Source of the DNA: Tumebacillus lacus
Lineage (GTDB): Bacteria; Bacillota; Bacilli; Tumebacillales; Tumebacillaceae
Direction of reading: 5' to 3'
Length of the DNA: 64,000 bases
NCBI RefSeq assembly: GCF_026410385.1
Contig: NZ_JAPMLT010000009.1
Location: forward strand, 62,001-126,000
The notes beneath the pieces were generated by a model. That model had not been told where the DNA came from, did no database searches, and worked only from the letters and a program-made list of their open reading frames with translations. Both the position numbers and the translations under genes were made by a program. Below, one piece after another: positions 47,874-56,737 of the stretch. The stretch's first letter is position 1; each line of letters begins with the position of its first letter.

Positions 47874-49250
47874 CTACTGCTTGGGCAGTCGGACGGTGAT
47901 CGTCGTGCCGACGCCTTTTTCGCTGACCACGTCAAACCGACCGCGATGCTCGCGGATGATCTTCATCGAAACGGTGAGGCCAAGGCCTGTCCCTTCCGTC
48001 TTGGTCGAGTAAAACGGGCTGCCGAGGTTGGCCACTTCCTCCTCGGTCATTCCGCAGCCGGTGTCGTGCACGCACACCCACACATACTCCGGCTCCTCCC
48101 CCGTCCGGATCGACAGCGTGCCGCCGATGTTCATCGCTTCCAGCGCATTTTGCATCAGATTGAGCACCACCTGCTGGATCGCTTCTTTGTGCATGTGCAC
48201 GCTGGAAAGCGGCGTCAGATCGGTGCTCACCTCGATGTTGCGCAGGATCGCTTGATTTTCGATCAGCACCAGCACCCGCTCGATCACCCCGTTCAGACAC
48301 GCTTCCTCACGCATCACATCGCTTGGCTTGGTCATCAGGAGGAAATCGCGGATGATCTTCTCCATCCGGTCGACCTCCTCGACCATGATCGTGGTGTACT
48401 GCGTGATCTCATCCTCACGGTCGTTGCCTTGCAGCCGCTGATTGATCAGCTGCAAAAACCCTTTGATCGACGTCAGCGGATTGCGGATTTCGTGAGCCGT
48501 GGCCGCCGCCAACTGACCGACGACCGCCAGCTTTTCCGACTGGATGATCTCCCGCTGAAACTTCTTTTCCTCGGTGATGTCGCGAAAACTGCACATATAG
48601 CCGAGCATGCGCCCCCGCTCATCCCGTAATTCCGTCCACTCAAACTCACCGAGTATGCGCTCTCCTTGCTTTATCTCAATCGCATCCCGCACTTGCATGC
48701 GTCGAATCAGATCGCTGGCCGTCTCCGGCGAGTCCGGGTACAGCCTGCCCAGCACCTCAGGAGCCATCTGTCCGATCAGATCGATCTCTTCTGCCGCCAA
48801 CAGTTCCCGAGCCTGACGGTTGATCTCCGCCAGTTTCCAGTGCGTACCGTCAAAGAGCAAGATCGCTCGCGGATCTGCCTCGATCACATAGCGGTAGCGG
48901 GCATGCAGTCCGGAGACGACCGCCGCTTGTTGCAGCCGTTCGGTGCGCTCCGTGACCAGCAACAACGCCAACACCCCGATCACGCAGATGATATTTTGCC
49001 AAGTCTCCACCTGCCGTTCCGACAGGGACAGATCGATCCAAGATCCGGACATGTACCCTGCCTTCGCCGTATAGTAGAGTGCCGCATAAAACGACGTGAC
49101 CACGAGAGCCGAGAGAATCAAGACCAGCGGCAGGACCCAGACCTGCAACCCGGCAGTGCGCAGGCGACCGAACCTCTTCCATGTAAAGAGGGCAACCCCC
49201 AACCAAACACCCGCAAACCCCCAGTGTAACCCAGGCAGTAAAAGGTCCAA
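47874..49250 (-). CDS. Membrane sensor histidine kinase with PAS domain
   Basis: A ~458-residue kinase. Three N-terminal helices lie within residues ~5-115 ('WVLPLVLILSALVVTSFYAA', 'NIICVIGVLALLLV'). A PAS domain is at about 125-240 ('RYVIEADPRAILLFDGTHWK', 'MLGYMCSFRDITEEKKFQRE'). The H-box is 'LAAATAHEIRNPLTSIKGFL' (His ~263), the N-box is 'QQVVLNLMQNALEAM', and the G-boxes are 'VHDTGCGMTEEEVANLGSPF' and 'TGLGLTVSMKII'. No response regulator is adjacent, as with KinA-E phosphorelay kinases; a sporulation-type role is conjecture. TTG 49250 has GGAGGAG 6 nt upstream; an ATG six codons earlier has no site. Confidence 0.88.
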   Translation of the reverse strand: MDLLLPGLHWGFAGVWLGVALFTWKRFGRLRTAGLQVWVLPLVLILSALVVTSFYAALYYTAKAGYMSGSWIDLSLSERQVETWQNIICVIGVLALLLVTERTERLQQAAVVSGLHARYRYVIEADPRAILLFDGTHWKLAEINRQARELLAAEEIDLIGQMAPEVLGRLYPDSPETASDLIRRMQVRDAIEIKQGERILGEFEWTELRDERGRMLGYMCSFRDITEEKKFQREIIQSEKLAVVGQLAAATAHEIRNPLTSIKGFLQLINQRLQGNDREDEITQYTTIMVEEVDRMEKIIRDFLLMTKPSDVMREEACLNGVIERVLVLIENQAILRNIEVSTDLTPLSSVHMHKEAIQQVVLNLMQNALEAMNIGGTLSIRTGEEPEYVWVCVHDTGCGMTEEEVANLGSPFYSTKTEGTGLGLTVSMKIIREHRGRFDVVSEKGVGTTITVRLPKQ

Positions 49251-49368
49251 TCCAATCTCCTCCAACATGTCGTAACAACAAGAAAGAGATTCGTCAATCA
49301 AATCATATTTTCCTGTCACTTTCTAAATATTACAGACAATTTTTCGGTTTTCGAATCGGTGTACTTAT

Positions 49369-50136
49369 TTAGTAGCGCAGTCGAATCAACAGCGATCTGA
49401 TCTTCTCGTTGTGGACCAGCACGTCGTCATAATACTGGTTGGTAATCTCCGTCAGCGCGACATCGTGATAGAAAAAGTCAATAAAAAACTGCACAAACGG
49501 CACCGCCGACGTCATCATGCCTTTCATCTCACCGCCGTGAAACAGCGCGAGCATCATCTTCGACTCGTCGACGATCAACATCCGCCAGCGTTCCAGCGAG
49601 TGCTGCTCCTTGGACGGCACCGGAAACGTGTAGAGTCCCGACAGAGTGGTTTCCAACTCGCCGAGCGTCAGCGCTTCCACCCGCACGCCCTCCCGCTCTT
49701 TTTGTTCCAACAGCGGCAGGACGGCCGCATACTCGTCCGACCACAGCGAGAGGCGGATGGAGGAGGTGGCTTTCTTGATCCACTCCTCCATCGTCAGCAG
49801 CATCGACTGGTCGTCCTTGAGCATCCAGACGCGGTCGTCCGCCTCTGCTCGCTCCTCCCGGTAGGCGTCGCGCAAGTCCTTCACATTGTCAAAAAAGGTG
49901 CGGGTCAACGCGTTGATCACGATCTCGACGTCGACCGCTTGGTACTCGCTTTTGTTGCCGGTCATCGATTCGAGCACGATACCCTTGTCGACGAGGCGGT
50001 GCAGCACCTCGTAGATCTTGCCGCGCGGCACGCTCGACTCTTTGGCCAGCGCGTAGCCGGTCATCGGCACCCCTATACGGTGCAGGGTCTCGTAGACCTT
50101 GTTCTCGTAATCGGTGAAGCCGAAGCGGGTGAGCAT
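49369..50136 (-). CDS. TrmB-family transcriptional regulator
   Basis: A 255-residue regulator. The N-terminal winged helix is 'LTRFGFTDYENKVYETLHRI', 'GYALAKESSVPRGKIYEVLH' and 'RLVDKGIVLESMTGNKSEYQ', typical of TrmB. The C-terminal region (about 100-255) is the PLD-like effector domain ('SMLLTMEEWIKKATSSIRLS'). It starts 3 nt after the argS stop, with GGAGATG inside the argS end, so it should be co-transcribed with argS under the T-box. The ligand is unknown; TrmB proteins usually sense sugars. Confidence 0.88.
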   Translation of the reverse strand: MLTRFGFTDYENKVYETLHRIGVPMTGYALAKESSVPRGKIYEVLHRLVDKGIVLESMTGNKSEYQAVDVEIVINALTRTFFDNVKDLRDAYREERAEADDRVWMLKDDQSMLLTMEEWIKKATSSIRLSLWSDEYAAVLPLLEQKEREGVRVEALTLGELETTLSGLYTFPVPSKEQHSLERWRMLIVDESKMMLALFHGGEMKGMMTSAVPFVQFFIDFFYHDVALTEITNQYYDDVLVHNEKIRSLLIRLRY

Positions 50137-50139
50137 GAA

Positions 50140-51858
50140 CTACATCTCCTTCGGCGCGCCAAGGCCCAGCAGGCGCAACGCTTCACGCAGCACGACTGCG
50201 GTCGCTGCGACCAGATGCAGACGCGCCGTCTTGACCGCTTCCTCCTCCGCCAGCACGCGGACATGCGCGTAAAACTTATTGAACGACTGCGCCAGGTCGA
50301 TCACATATTTGCCGACAACCGACGGATCGAAATCTTCGCCCGCGCGCTTGATCACGTTCGGGAAGTTTTGCAACAGCGTCACGACCGCCCACGCTTCCGG
50401 GCCTTCCAGCGCAGCTTCCGGGATCACGATCTCGCCGTTTACGCCTTCATAGCCGCCGCGACGCAGCAGCGAGTTGGCGCGAGCATGGGTGTATTGCACA
50501 TACGGGCCGGTCTCGCCGTCAAAGTTCAGCATGTCTTCCAGCGAGAAGTTGATATCGTTCAGACGGTAGTTTTTCAAGTCGTGGAAGATGACCGCCCCGA
50601 CGCCGACCTGCTTTGCCACTTCCTCTGCGTTGGCAAGGCCCGGGTTTTTCTCCGCGATGACCTTCTGCACGTCTTCGATCGCTTGCTTGAGCACCTCGTC
50701 GAGCAGGATGACCTTGCCTTTGCGGGTGGACATCTTTTTGCCGTCTTTGAGCATCATGCCAAACGGGATGTGGTGCATCTCTTTGGCCCACTGATAGCCC
50801 ATCTTTTCCAGCACGGCAAACACTTGGCGGAAATGCAGGCGTTGCTCGCCGCCGACCACATACAGGGCTTTGACAAAGTTGTAGTTGTCCTGACGATACA
50901 ACGCTGCTGCCAGATCGCGGGTCGCGTACAGCGTCGCGCCGTCCGACTTGCGGATCAGGCACGGCGGCATGTCGAGTTCGGAGAGGTCGACGACCTGCGC
51001 GCCTTCGTCCTCGACGAGCAGCCCTTTTTCTTGCAGCTCACGGATCGGGCGATCCATCTTGTCATTGTAGAACGCCTCGCCGTGCAAAGAGTCAAAGCGA
51101 ATGTTCATCAGTTCATACGTCTTGTTGAACTCCTTCAGCGACTCATCGCGGAACCACTGCCACAGTTGCTGCGCTTCCTCATCGCCGTCTTCGAGCTTCT
51201 TGAACCACGCGCGGCCTTGGTCTTCCAGCGACGCATCTTCCTTTGCTTCGTCATGGAATTTCACATACAGGCGCAGCAGTTCCGGGATCGGATTTTCCCG
51301 CACCGCTTCTTCGCTGCCCCATTTTTTGTAGGCGACGATCAACTTGCCGAACTGGGTGCCCCAGTCGCCGAGGTGGTTGATGCGGATCGGCTGATAGCCG
51401 AGCTTTTCGAAGATGTTGGCAATCGCATTGCCGATAACCGTCGAGCGCAGATGGCCCATCGAGAACGGCTTGGCGATGTTCGGCGAGGACAGGTCGATGG
51501 TGACCTTGCCTCCTTCACCGATGTTTTGGTTGCCGTATGCTTCCTGCTGTGCGAGCACGGCAGCGATCACATCGCGGGCGACCGACTGTTGATCGAGGTA
51601 CAGGTTGATATACGCGCCGACGACTTGGATCTCTGCCACCGGGTAGCCTGCCTCTTTCAAGACCGGTCCGATCTTCTCCGCCAGTTCCGCCGCGATCACC
51701 GGCGGTGCTTTGCGCAGCGTCTTCGCCAGTTGGAACGTCGGGAAGGCGATATCGCCCATCTTCGGATCTTTCGGCGTCTCCAGCAGGCGCAGCACATCCG
51801 CCTCCGTCAGTTCGAGCACAGGCGCGACGAGGCTTGCGAGTTGTTTTCTATAATCCAT
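50140..51858 (-). CDS. argS: Arginyl-tRNA synthetase
   Basis: A 572-residue class I synthetase charging tRNA-Arg. The N-terminal Add1 domain spans about 1-115. The HIGH-type motif is in 'SPNIAKPFSMGHLRSTVIGN' (~125), the KMSK-equivalent is in 'GKKMSTRKGKVILLDEV', and the C-terminal DALR anticodon-binding domain contains 'YVQYTHARANSLLRR' and 'DLAQSFNKFYAHVRVL'. ATG 51858 has GTGAGGGG 7 nt upstream. A T-box leader with a CGC specifier precedes it. A TrmB-like regulator follows in the same operon. Confidence 0.97.
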   Translation of the reverse strand: MDYRKQLASLVAPVLELTEADVLRLLETPKDPKMGDIAFPTFQLAKTLRKAPPVIAAELAEKIGPVLKEAGYPVAEIQVVGAYINLYLDQQSVARDVIAAVLAQQEAYGNQNIGEGGKVTIDLSSPNIAKPFSMGHLRSTVIGNAIANIFEKLGYQPIRINHLGDWGTQFGKLIVAYKKWGSEEAVRENPIPELLRLYVKFHDEAKEDASLEDQGRAWFKKLEDGDEEAQQLWQWFRDESLKEFNKTYELMNIRFDSLHGEAFYNDKMDRPIRELQEKGLLVEDEGAQVVDLSELDMPPCLIRKSDGATLYATRDLAAALYRQDNYNFVKALYVVGGEQRLHFRQVFAVLEKMGYQWAKEMHHIPFGMMLKDGKKMSTRKGKVILLDEVLKQAIEDVQKVIAEKNPGLANAEEVAKQVGVGAVIFHDLKNYRLNDINFSLEDMLNFDGETGPYVQYTHARANSLLRRGGYEGVNGEIVIPEAALEGPEAWAVVTLLQNFPNVIKRAGEDFDPSVVGKYVIDLAQSFNKFYAHVRVLAEEEAVKTARLHLVAATAVVLREALRLLGLGAPKEM

Positions 51859-51896
51859 GATTGGTCCCCTCACCTTTTCAGAAAGTTTGAACAATA

Positions 51897-52181
51897 TAAA
51901 AAGCCCCCGTCTCCAGATAAGAGACGAGAGCTGTCACTCCCGCGGTACCACTCTTGTTGCGCTGTCCGTTTGATCTGACATACCAGATCGGACAACGCCG
52001 GCTTTCCACTCTGCTGTAACGGGCAGTCCCGGCCCACCCTACACACAAACATGCTTCAGGCGGCATCTCCAAGGTGCGCTTCCCCTCTTCCCCATCCACC
52101 AGGCTCCCACCGCCCCCGGCTCGCTGTTTCAGAATGTCATTGAAAAAGGGTACTGTCCTCTTCGTCGATTGCGATATATTG
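51897..52181 (-). ncRNA. T-box leader (tRNA-Arg responsive) of argS
   Basis: On the minus strand stem I contains CAGCGAGCCGGGGGCGGTGG. The specifier region reads GAAG-CGC-ACC, giving codon CGC (Arg) at 52078-52076. The antiterminator T-box sequence AAGAGTGGTACCGCGG ends near 51940. The competing terminator pairs CTCGTCTC with GAGACGGG and ends GGCTTTTT (51930-51897). Uncharged tRNA-Arg should stabilise the antiterminator and raise argS expression. It accounts for the 359-nt gap upstream of argS. Confidence 0.93.
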
Positions 52182-52187
52182 GGTTTC

Positions 52188-52216
52188 ATTATATAGATCG
52201 CAAGGTACTTTTGCAA
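52188..52216 (-). promoter_or_regulatory. Sigma-A promoter of the T-box-argS transcript
   Basis: On the minus strand TTGCAA (52216-52211), 17 nt, TATAAT (52193-52188). It abuts the stop codon of the upstream DUF1232 gene. Confidence 0.75.
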
Positions 52217-52217
52217 C

Positions 52218-52478
52218 TTACTTCCACTTCCACTCCTGCTCCGCCACCACATCCGACCGCCGTACATAGTTGTTGTACGAACGCCGAAACACGCGATACG
52301 TCCCAATCAACACTGCCAGGTCATCCGTATACCCGAGCAGCATGATCAGATCCGGCACGAGATCGACCGGCGACAAGATATAAACGGTGCCGCCGGCGAT
52401 GAGCAGTTTGTCGCGCAACGGGGTGTGTTTGTCTTTGAACATGCCGACGACGTTTTGGAAAAAGGATGGTTTGTTCAT
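52218..52478 (-). CDS. DUF1232 (YkvA-type) membrane protein
   Basis: An 86-residue protein beginning MNKPSFFQNVVGMFKDKHTP. The DUF1232 core 'KLLIAGGTVYILSPVDLVPD' followed by 'LIMLLGYTDDLAVLIGTYRV' is clear (SPxDLxPD...GYxDD). Two hydrophobic segments are predicted. Function is unknown. GGGAGG lies 6 nt upstream of ATG 52478. It has no terminator before the argS promoter, so read-through into the T-box leader is possible. Confidence 0.9.
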   Translation of the reverse strand: MNKPSFFQNVVGMFKDKHTPLRDKLLIAGGTVYILSPVDLVPDLIMLLGYTDDLAVLIGTYRVFRRSYNNYVRRSDVVAEQEWKWK

Positions 52479-52566
52479 AGTGGCCTCCCTTTTACTGTCC
52501 GTAAATGTTTCCCCCATCGTAGCACAAAAAGGCTGACAGCATCCACTGCCAGCCCTCACCTGTCAA

Positions 52567-53100
52567 CTATCGGACAAACTCCTTGCCGTTCACCAGCACC
52601 TTTTCCACCCGTGCCGAGCCGTTCCACAGCCGGATCTGCACATCGACGCTGTCCTGCGGGCTGCGTTCGATCTCGATGGCGCGACCTTGCGGGGTGAAAT
52701 ATTGCTCGATGCCGTACGTGACGCCGATCGTATTCTCCGACCGCCATTCCACGCGGCCTTGTATCCTCGGGCCGCCGAGCATGAACGGGATCTCCGTCCA
52801 GACGGAGTTCGCCTTGTGGTACTTCCCGTCCGGGAACAGATCGACATACACGGTGTCGCCCCGCTCGATCCCCGCCGCTCCTTCGTCCACGTTCACCGCA
52901 CTCAGGTCAATCGTCGAGATCTCGTAATTCAGCGAAACATACTCGCCGCGAAATGGATCGGACGGGTCAACCGGCGCTGTCTGGAGCAGAATCGGCTCGC
53001 CGTTGTCCAAAATGCGCTGGTTGGTCAGCGCGATCCAAACCAGCACCGCCACTTGCAGCACCACCGCCAGACCCAAGAGGAGACTGCGTGTTTTGCTCAC
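52567..53100 (-). CDS. GDYXXLXY-family extracytoplasmic protein
   Basis: A 177-residue protein with one N-terminal membrane anchor (about 5-27, 'LLLGLAVVLQVAVLVWIALT'). The family motif GDYxxLxY appears as 'DPFRGEYVSLNYEIS' (GEYVSLNY). The C-terminal part is beta-rich ('RGDTVYVDLFPDGKY', 'GVTYGIEQYFTPQGRAIEIE'). Its GTG start (53100) overlaps the TGA of the DUF2157 gene. These two families commonly occur as a pair. Function unknown; an envelope role is likely. Confidence 0.88.
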   Translation of the reverse strand: MSKTRSLLLGLAVVLQVAVLVWIALTNQRILDNGEPILLQTAPVDPSDPFRGEYVSLNYEISTIDLSAVNVDEGAAGIERGDTVYVDLFPDGKYHKANSVWTEIPFMLGGPRIQGRVEWRSENTIGVTYGIEQYFTPQGRAIEIERSPQDSVDVQIRLWNGSARVEKVLVNGKEFVR

Positions 53101-54362
53101 GATCCGTCGCCCCCTTTCATCGCCCGCCGACGGTTGCGCTCCAGCAGAAATGCGACCGCAAACAGCACGATCCCGCCGACGAGGAACCCGGCCGCGCCTT
53201 GCAGCAGTTCGCTCGCCACCGCCACATACAGGCCAAACACCGCGAGGCCAAACAGCACCGAACCGTTGTTCAACCGGTAGCGCTCCCCGTTCATCGCGCC
53301 GCCCTGCAGGATCCAGAACAGCGCCGCCACCGCCAGCAGCAAGCCTTCCAGCAGCGGCAAGCCCCCGCCGCCGTACCACGCCGTCAGCACGACCGGTACA
53401 AAGTACAGCCCGTCAAGCAACTCCCCGTGCGGCCGCTTCCACTTCAATTGCAACCCCCACGTCAGCACGTACAGCCCGGCAAACACACCGGTCGCCACCA
53501 GATCGCCCGGCACGACGCGTGTCGAGATCGTGTCGGTCAGCTCGCCCTGCGAGACGAGGTCGGCCAGTACAAACAAAGTCGAGACCCGCACACCGACCAG
53601 TTGCAGCCAGATCCCCTCCGCTTCCGATCTGCGCCGCACGAGCAGCCCGATGAAATACAGCAACAGCGCATACGCGGGCACGCCGATGATCGCCGCTTCA
53701 TACCGAGCGAGCAGGTCGATCACGCCGACCGTCAAGATCACCATGTACGCCGTCAACACCCACTGACGACGACCTTGGAGCCCGCGCAGGAACGGCACGG
53801 CGAGCAACATCACGACGAGGAAGATCCAACCGCTGTTGTGATACTCCCACGTGTTGACCAGATCGTATGCCAGCAGTTCACTGAGCGCTGCGACAAACAC
53901 CAGTCTGGATCGAGTCAGATAAGCGACGAACAGCGTCACCGCCGCCCACGTCAGCAGCGCGTTCGCGTTGAACGCCACCAGATGATACATCTGCCCGATC
54001 AAAAAGATCGCCGCCCCGAACGTCAGCGACCCCAGCAACGCAAATGCCGCCCCGCTGCTCTCCCGGCCGCGCCGATACGCCTGCCAACTTCCTGCATAGG
54101 CAGCCAACATCACCACATTCAGCAGCACGACTTTGACCACGTTGCTCATCTGCGCCCAGTTCGACGCCACGAACAGCAGCAGCCCGATCCCGACCAGCCC
54201 CGCCGCAAATCCCATCAACAGCTTTGGCACCAGCGATCCGGTACCGCTCTCGGTCTCCGCCGGGTATCGTTCCACGATCTGATCCCGCTGCTCGGCGCTG
54301 ATCAATCCGTCTGTCACCCACGACTGTGACTCTTGTCGCAACCAGCTGTTTTTTTCAGACAT
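53097..54362 (-). CDS. DUF2157 polytopic membrane protein
   Basis: A 421-residue protein. The short soluble N-terminus 'RQESQSWVTDGLISAEQRDQ' is the DUF2157 signature. At least 12 hydrophobic helices follow ('LLMGFAAGLVGIGLLLFVAS' onward). The second of two ATGs (54362) has GGGGG 6 nt upstream and is preferred over 54368. It is coupled to the downstream GDYXXLXY gene by an overlapping stop/start. It lies downstream of the fumarase gene, separated from it by a terminator. Function unknown. Confidence 0.88.
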   Translation of the reverse strand: MSEKNSWLRQESQSWVTDGLISAEQRDQIVERYPAETESGTGSLVPKLLMGFAAGLVGIGLLLFVASNWAQMSNVVKVVLLNVVMLAAYAGSWQAYRRGRESSGAAFALLGSLTFGAAIFLIGQMYHLVAFNANALLTWAAVTLFVAYLTRSRLVFVAALSELLAYDLVNTWEYHNSGWIFLVVMLLAVPFLRGLQGRRQWVLTAYMVILTVGVIDLLARYEAAIIGVPAYALLLYFIGLLVRRRSEAEGIWLQLVGVRVSTLFVLADLVSQGELTDTISTRVVPGDLVATGVFAGLYVLTWGLQLKWKRPHGELLDGLYFVPVVLTAWYGGGGLPLLEGLLLAVAALFWILQGGAMNGERYRLNNGSVLFGLAVFGLYVAVASELLQGAAGFLVGGIVLFAVAFLLERNRRRAMKGGDGS

Positions 54363-54400
54363 CCCCATCCCCCTTTTTCTATTCAGTCTATGGGCGGATC

Positions 54401-54432
54401 GAAAAAAAAGGAGCTTTCTCGCGAAAGCTCCC
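54401..54432 (-). terminator. Terminator of the fumarase gene
   Basis: GGAGCTTTC (54410-54418) pairs with GAAAGCTCC (54423-54431) and is followed by eight T's on the minus strand. Confidence 0.9.
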
Positions 54433-54443
54433 TCTCCTTTTCC

Positions 54444-55973
54444 TTAAAACACTTTTTCTGCAAAATCGGACAGCTTGTTCAGCGAGTGCTCGTCGATCTC
54501 CGCATGCAGTGAATTGCCGTGCGAGTCCATCGTGACGATGGCAGCGAAGCCTTCGACTTCGAGGTGCCACATCGCCTCCGGTACGCCAAACTCCATCAGG
54601 TCGACGCCTTTGACTTTCTTCACGCAGCGCGCGTAGTACTGCGCAGCGCCGCCGATGGCGTTCAGATAGACCGCGCCGTGCTCTTGCAGGCCTTTCAGCG
54701 TCTTCGGACCCATGCCGCCTTTGCCGATGACCGCGCGCAGGCCGAACTTTTTGATGATGTCCGCTTGGTACGGCTCTTCGCGGGAGGACGTGGTCGGGCC
54801 TGCCGCTTTCACGTGCCATTCGCCCGCGTCATCTTTGAGCATGACCGGACCGCAGTGGTAGATGACGCCGCCGTTCAGATCGACCGGGGACGTGTGCTCC
54901 GGCTCGATCATGTATTTGTGGAACGCGTCCCGTCCGGTGTGCATCTCGCCGTTGATGATGACGACGTCGCCCACTTTCAGGTCGCGCACTTGCTCTTCCG
55001 TGATCGGAGCTTGCAGCACGACGGTGCGGGTGCCGGACTCGTTGCCCGCGCTGCGCTTGGTCGTGTCGATCTTCTCCACGTCTTCGCGATACTGCCACTC
55101 GGTGATCGCGCCGGTGCCGTCGAGGATGACGCCGAGGCGGCGATACGCCCAGCAGTTGTACGCGACCGAGACGTAGAAGGAAGCCGGGAGACGGTTCATC
55201 ACGCCGACTTTGCAGCCGAGCAGCGACACTTTGCCGCCAAAGCCCATCGTGCCGACGCCCAGGTGGTTGGCCGTCTCCATGATGTACGCTTCCAGTTTCG
55301 CCAGATCCGGGTTCGGGTTGACGTCGTCGGTGCGGCGGAACAGCTGTTCCTTCGCCAGCGTGTAGCCGGAGGTGCGGTCGCCGCCGATGCCGACGCCGAT
55401 AAAGCCTGCCGAGCAGCCTTGACCTTGCGCTTGGTACACCGCGTGCAGGATGCACTTGCGGATGCCGTCAAGATCGCGGCCGGCCTTGCCGAGGCCTTCC
55501 AGTTCGGTCGGCAGGGAGTACTGAATGTTTTTGTTCTCGCAGCCGCCGCCCTTGAGGATCAGCTTGACCTCCACCTCATCGCGCTCCCACTGTTCAAAGT
55601 GGATGACCGGGGTGCCCGGGCCGAGGTTGTTGCCGGAGTTTTCACCGGTCAGCGAGTCGACCGAGTTCGGACGCAGCTTGCCAAGTTTCGTCGCTTCGGC
55701 GATCGCTTCGTGGATCTCGCGCTTCATCACGATCTGGTTCGCCCCGACCGGCACATGGATGTGGAACGTCGGCATGCCGGTGTCTTGGCAGATCGGCGAT
55801 ACTTCTTCTTGCGCCATCACGATGTTTTCGGCAATCGTGTCCAGCGCCAGCGAGGAGCGGTTGCCGAGCTCCTCTTCCAGACGAGCTTTCATCACCGATT
55901 TGCGCACGTCGGACGGCAGGTTGGTCGACGTTTCGATGATCAGTTTGAGCATGCTCTCTTTGAAATGTTGCAT
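54444..55973 (-). CDS. Class I (iron-sulfur) fumarate hydratase
   Basis: A 509-residue single-chain fumarase in which alpha and beta parts are fused. The N-terminal part (about 1-285) carries 'EEVSPICQDTGMPTFHIHVP', 'KGGGCENKNIQYSLP' and 'QGCSAGFIGVGIGGDR', with the cluster cysteines. The C-terminal part (about 325-509) carries 'LKVGDVVIINGEMHTGRDAF', 'GGVIYHCGPVMLK', 'AAGPTTSSREEPYQADII' and 'VIGKGGMG'. The 4Fe-4S enzyme interconverts fumarate and malate in the TCA cycle and is usually oxygen labile. GGAG lies 10 nt before ATG 55973. Monocistronic. Confidence 0.95.
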   Translation of the reverse strand: MQHFKESMLKLIIETSTNLPSDVRKSVMKARLEEELGNRSSLALDTIAENIVMAQEEVSPICQDTGMPTFHIHVPVGANQIVMKREIHEAIAEATKLGKLRPNSVDSLTGENSGNNLGPGTPVIHFEQWERDEVEVKLILKGGGCENKNIQYSLPTELEGLGKAGRDLDGIRKCILHAVYQAQGQGCSAGFIGVGIGGDRTSGYTLAKEQLFRRTDDVNPNPDLAKLEAYIMETANHLGVGTMGFGGKVSLLGCKVGVMNRLPASFYVSVAYNCWAYRRLGVILDGTGAITEWQYREDVEKIDTTKRSAGNESGTRTVVLQAPITEEQVRDLKVGDVVIINGEMHTGRDAFHKYMIEPEHTSPVDLNGGVIYHCGPVMLKDDAGEWHVKAAGPTTSSREEPYQADIIKKFGLRAVIGKGGMGPKTLKGLQEHGAVYLNAIGGAAQYYARCVKKVKGVDLMEFGVPEAMWHLEVEGFAAIVTMDSHGNSLHAEIDEHSLNKLSDFAEKVF

Positions 55974-56038
55974 GAGTATCTATCTCCTTTTGCACGCAGG
56001 ATCCGTATGAATTCAACGATGCTATTATAGCACAAAAT

Positions 56039-56737
56039 CTAGATCATGCCCTCTTCCTGCGCCTTCTTGGCGGCATGGATGCGGTCGCGCACGTCCAGCT
56101 TGGAATAGATCGAGGAGATATAATTTTTCACCGTGCCCTCCGACAGAAACAACTGCTTGGCGATCTCTTTGTTGCTCAGGCCGTCCGACAGGCACTGGAG
56201 CACTTGCAGTTCCCGTTCGCTGAGGCCGTATTGCCCATGCTTGGGTTCCACCGACACACCGCCGGACACGCCCGCCGTGCCCGCCGCTGAAGAAGCGTCG
56301 GACGACGCCGTCTGCCCGATCAACTGGGCGACCATCAGCTTGGCGAGGTCTTGCGGGATCAGCGTGCCGCCGCGATGGACCAGACGGATGCCGGCTGCGA
56401 GATCCTTCGGGTGGATCGCTTTGAGCAGATAGCCTTCCGCGCCCGCTCCCAACGCTTCCACCACGTAGTTGATGTCTTGGAACGTGGTCAGGATGATCAC
56501 CTTCACGTCCGGCCAGCGCTCTTTGATCAGGCGGGATGCTTCCACCCCGTCCATCTCCGGCATGTGTATGTCCATCAGCACCACGTTCGGCTGCAGCGAC
56601 TCGCACAGTTCAATCGCCACCCGGCCGTTCTCCGCCATGCCGACCACTTCGAGGTCCGCCTCCATGTCGAGCACGATGTGCAGGCTCTCGCGGATCAATT
56701 CTTGGTCGTCGACCAGCAACAAGCGAATGTCTTTCAT
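56039..56737 (-). CDS. NarL/LuxR-family response regulator
   Basis: A 232-residue regulator. The receiver domain (1-120) has 'LLLVDDQELIRES', phospho-acceptor Asp in 'PNVVLMDIHMPEMDG', and Thr/Lys in 'IILTTFQDINYV' and 'GYLLKAIHPKDLA'. An Ala/Ser-rich linker spans about 140-160. The GerE-type HTH is 'LSERELQVLQCLSDGLSNKE' onward to 'GTVKNYISSIYSKLDV'. Its ATG overlaps the kinase stop (TGATG). It should control the divergent ABC exporter, as LnrK/YfiK-type systems do. Confidence 0.94.
   Translation of the reverse strand: MKDIRLLLVDDQELIRESLHIVLDMEADLEVVGMAENGRVAIELCESLQPNVVLMDIHMPEMDGVEASRLIKERWPDVKVIILTTFQDINYVVEALGAGAEGYLLKAIHPKDLAAGIRLVHRGGTLIPQDLAKLMVAQLIGQTASSDASSAAGTAGVSGGVSVEPKHGQYGLSERELQVLQCLSDGLSNKEIAKQLFLSEGTVKNYISSIYSKLDVRDRIHAAKKAQEEGMI

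Noticed and set aside
49411-51978. 855-codon open frame on the plus strand
   Set aside because: Antisense shadow across trmB-like, argS and the T-box terminator. It lacks a start site and crosses clearly functional minus-strand signals.
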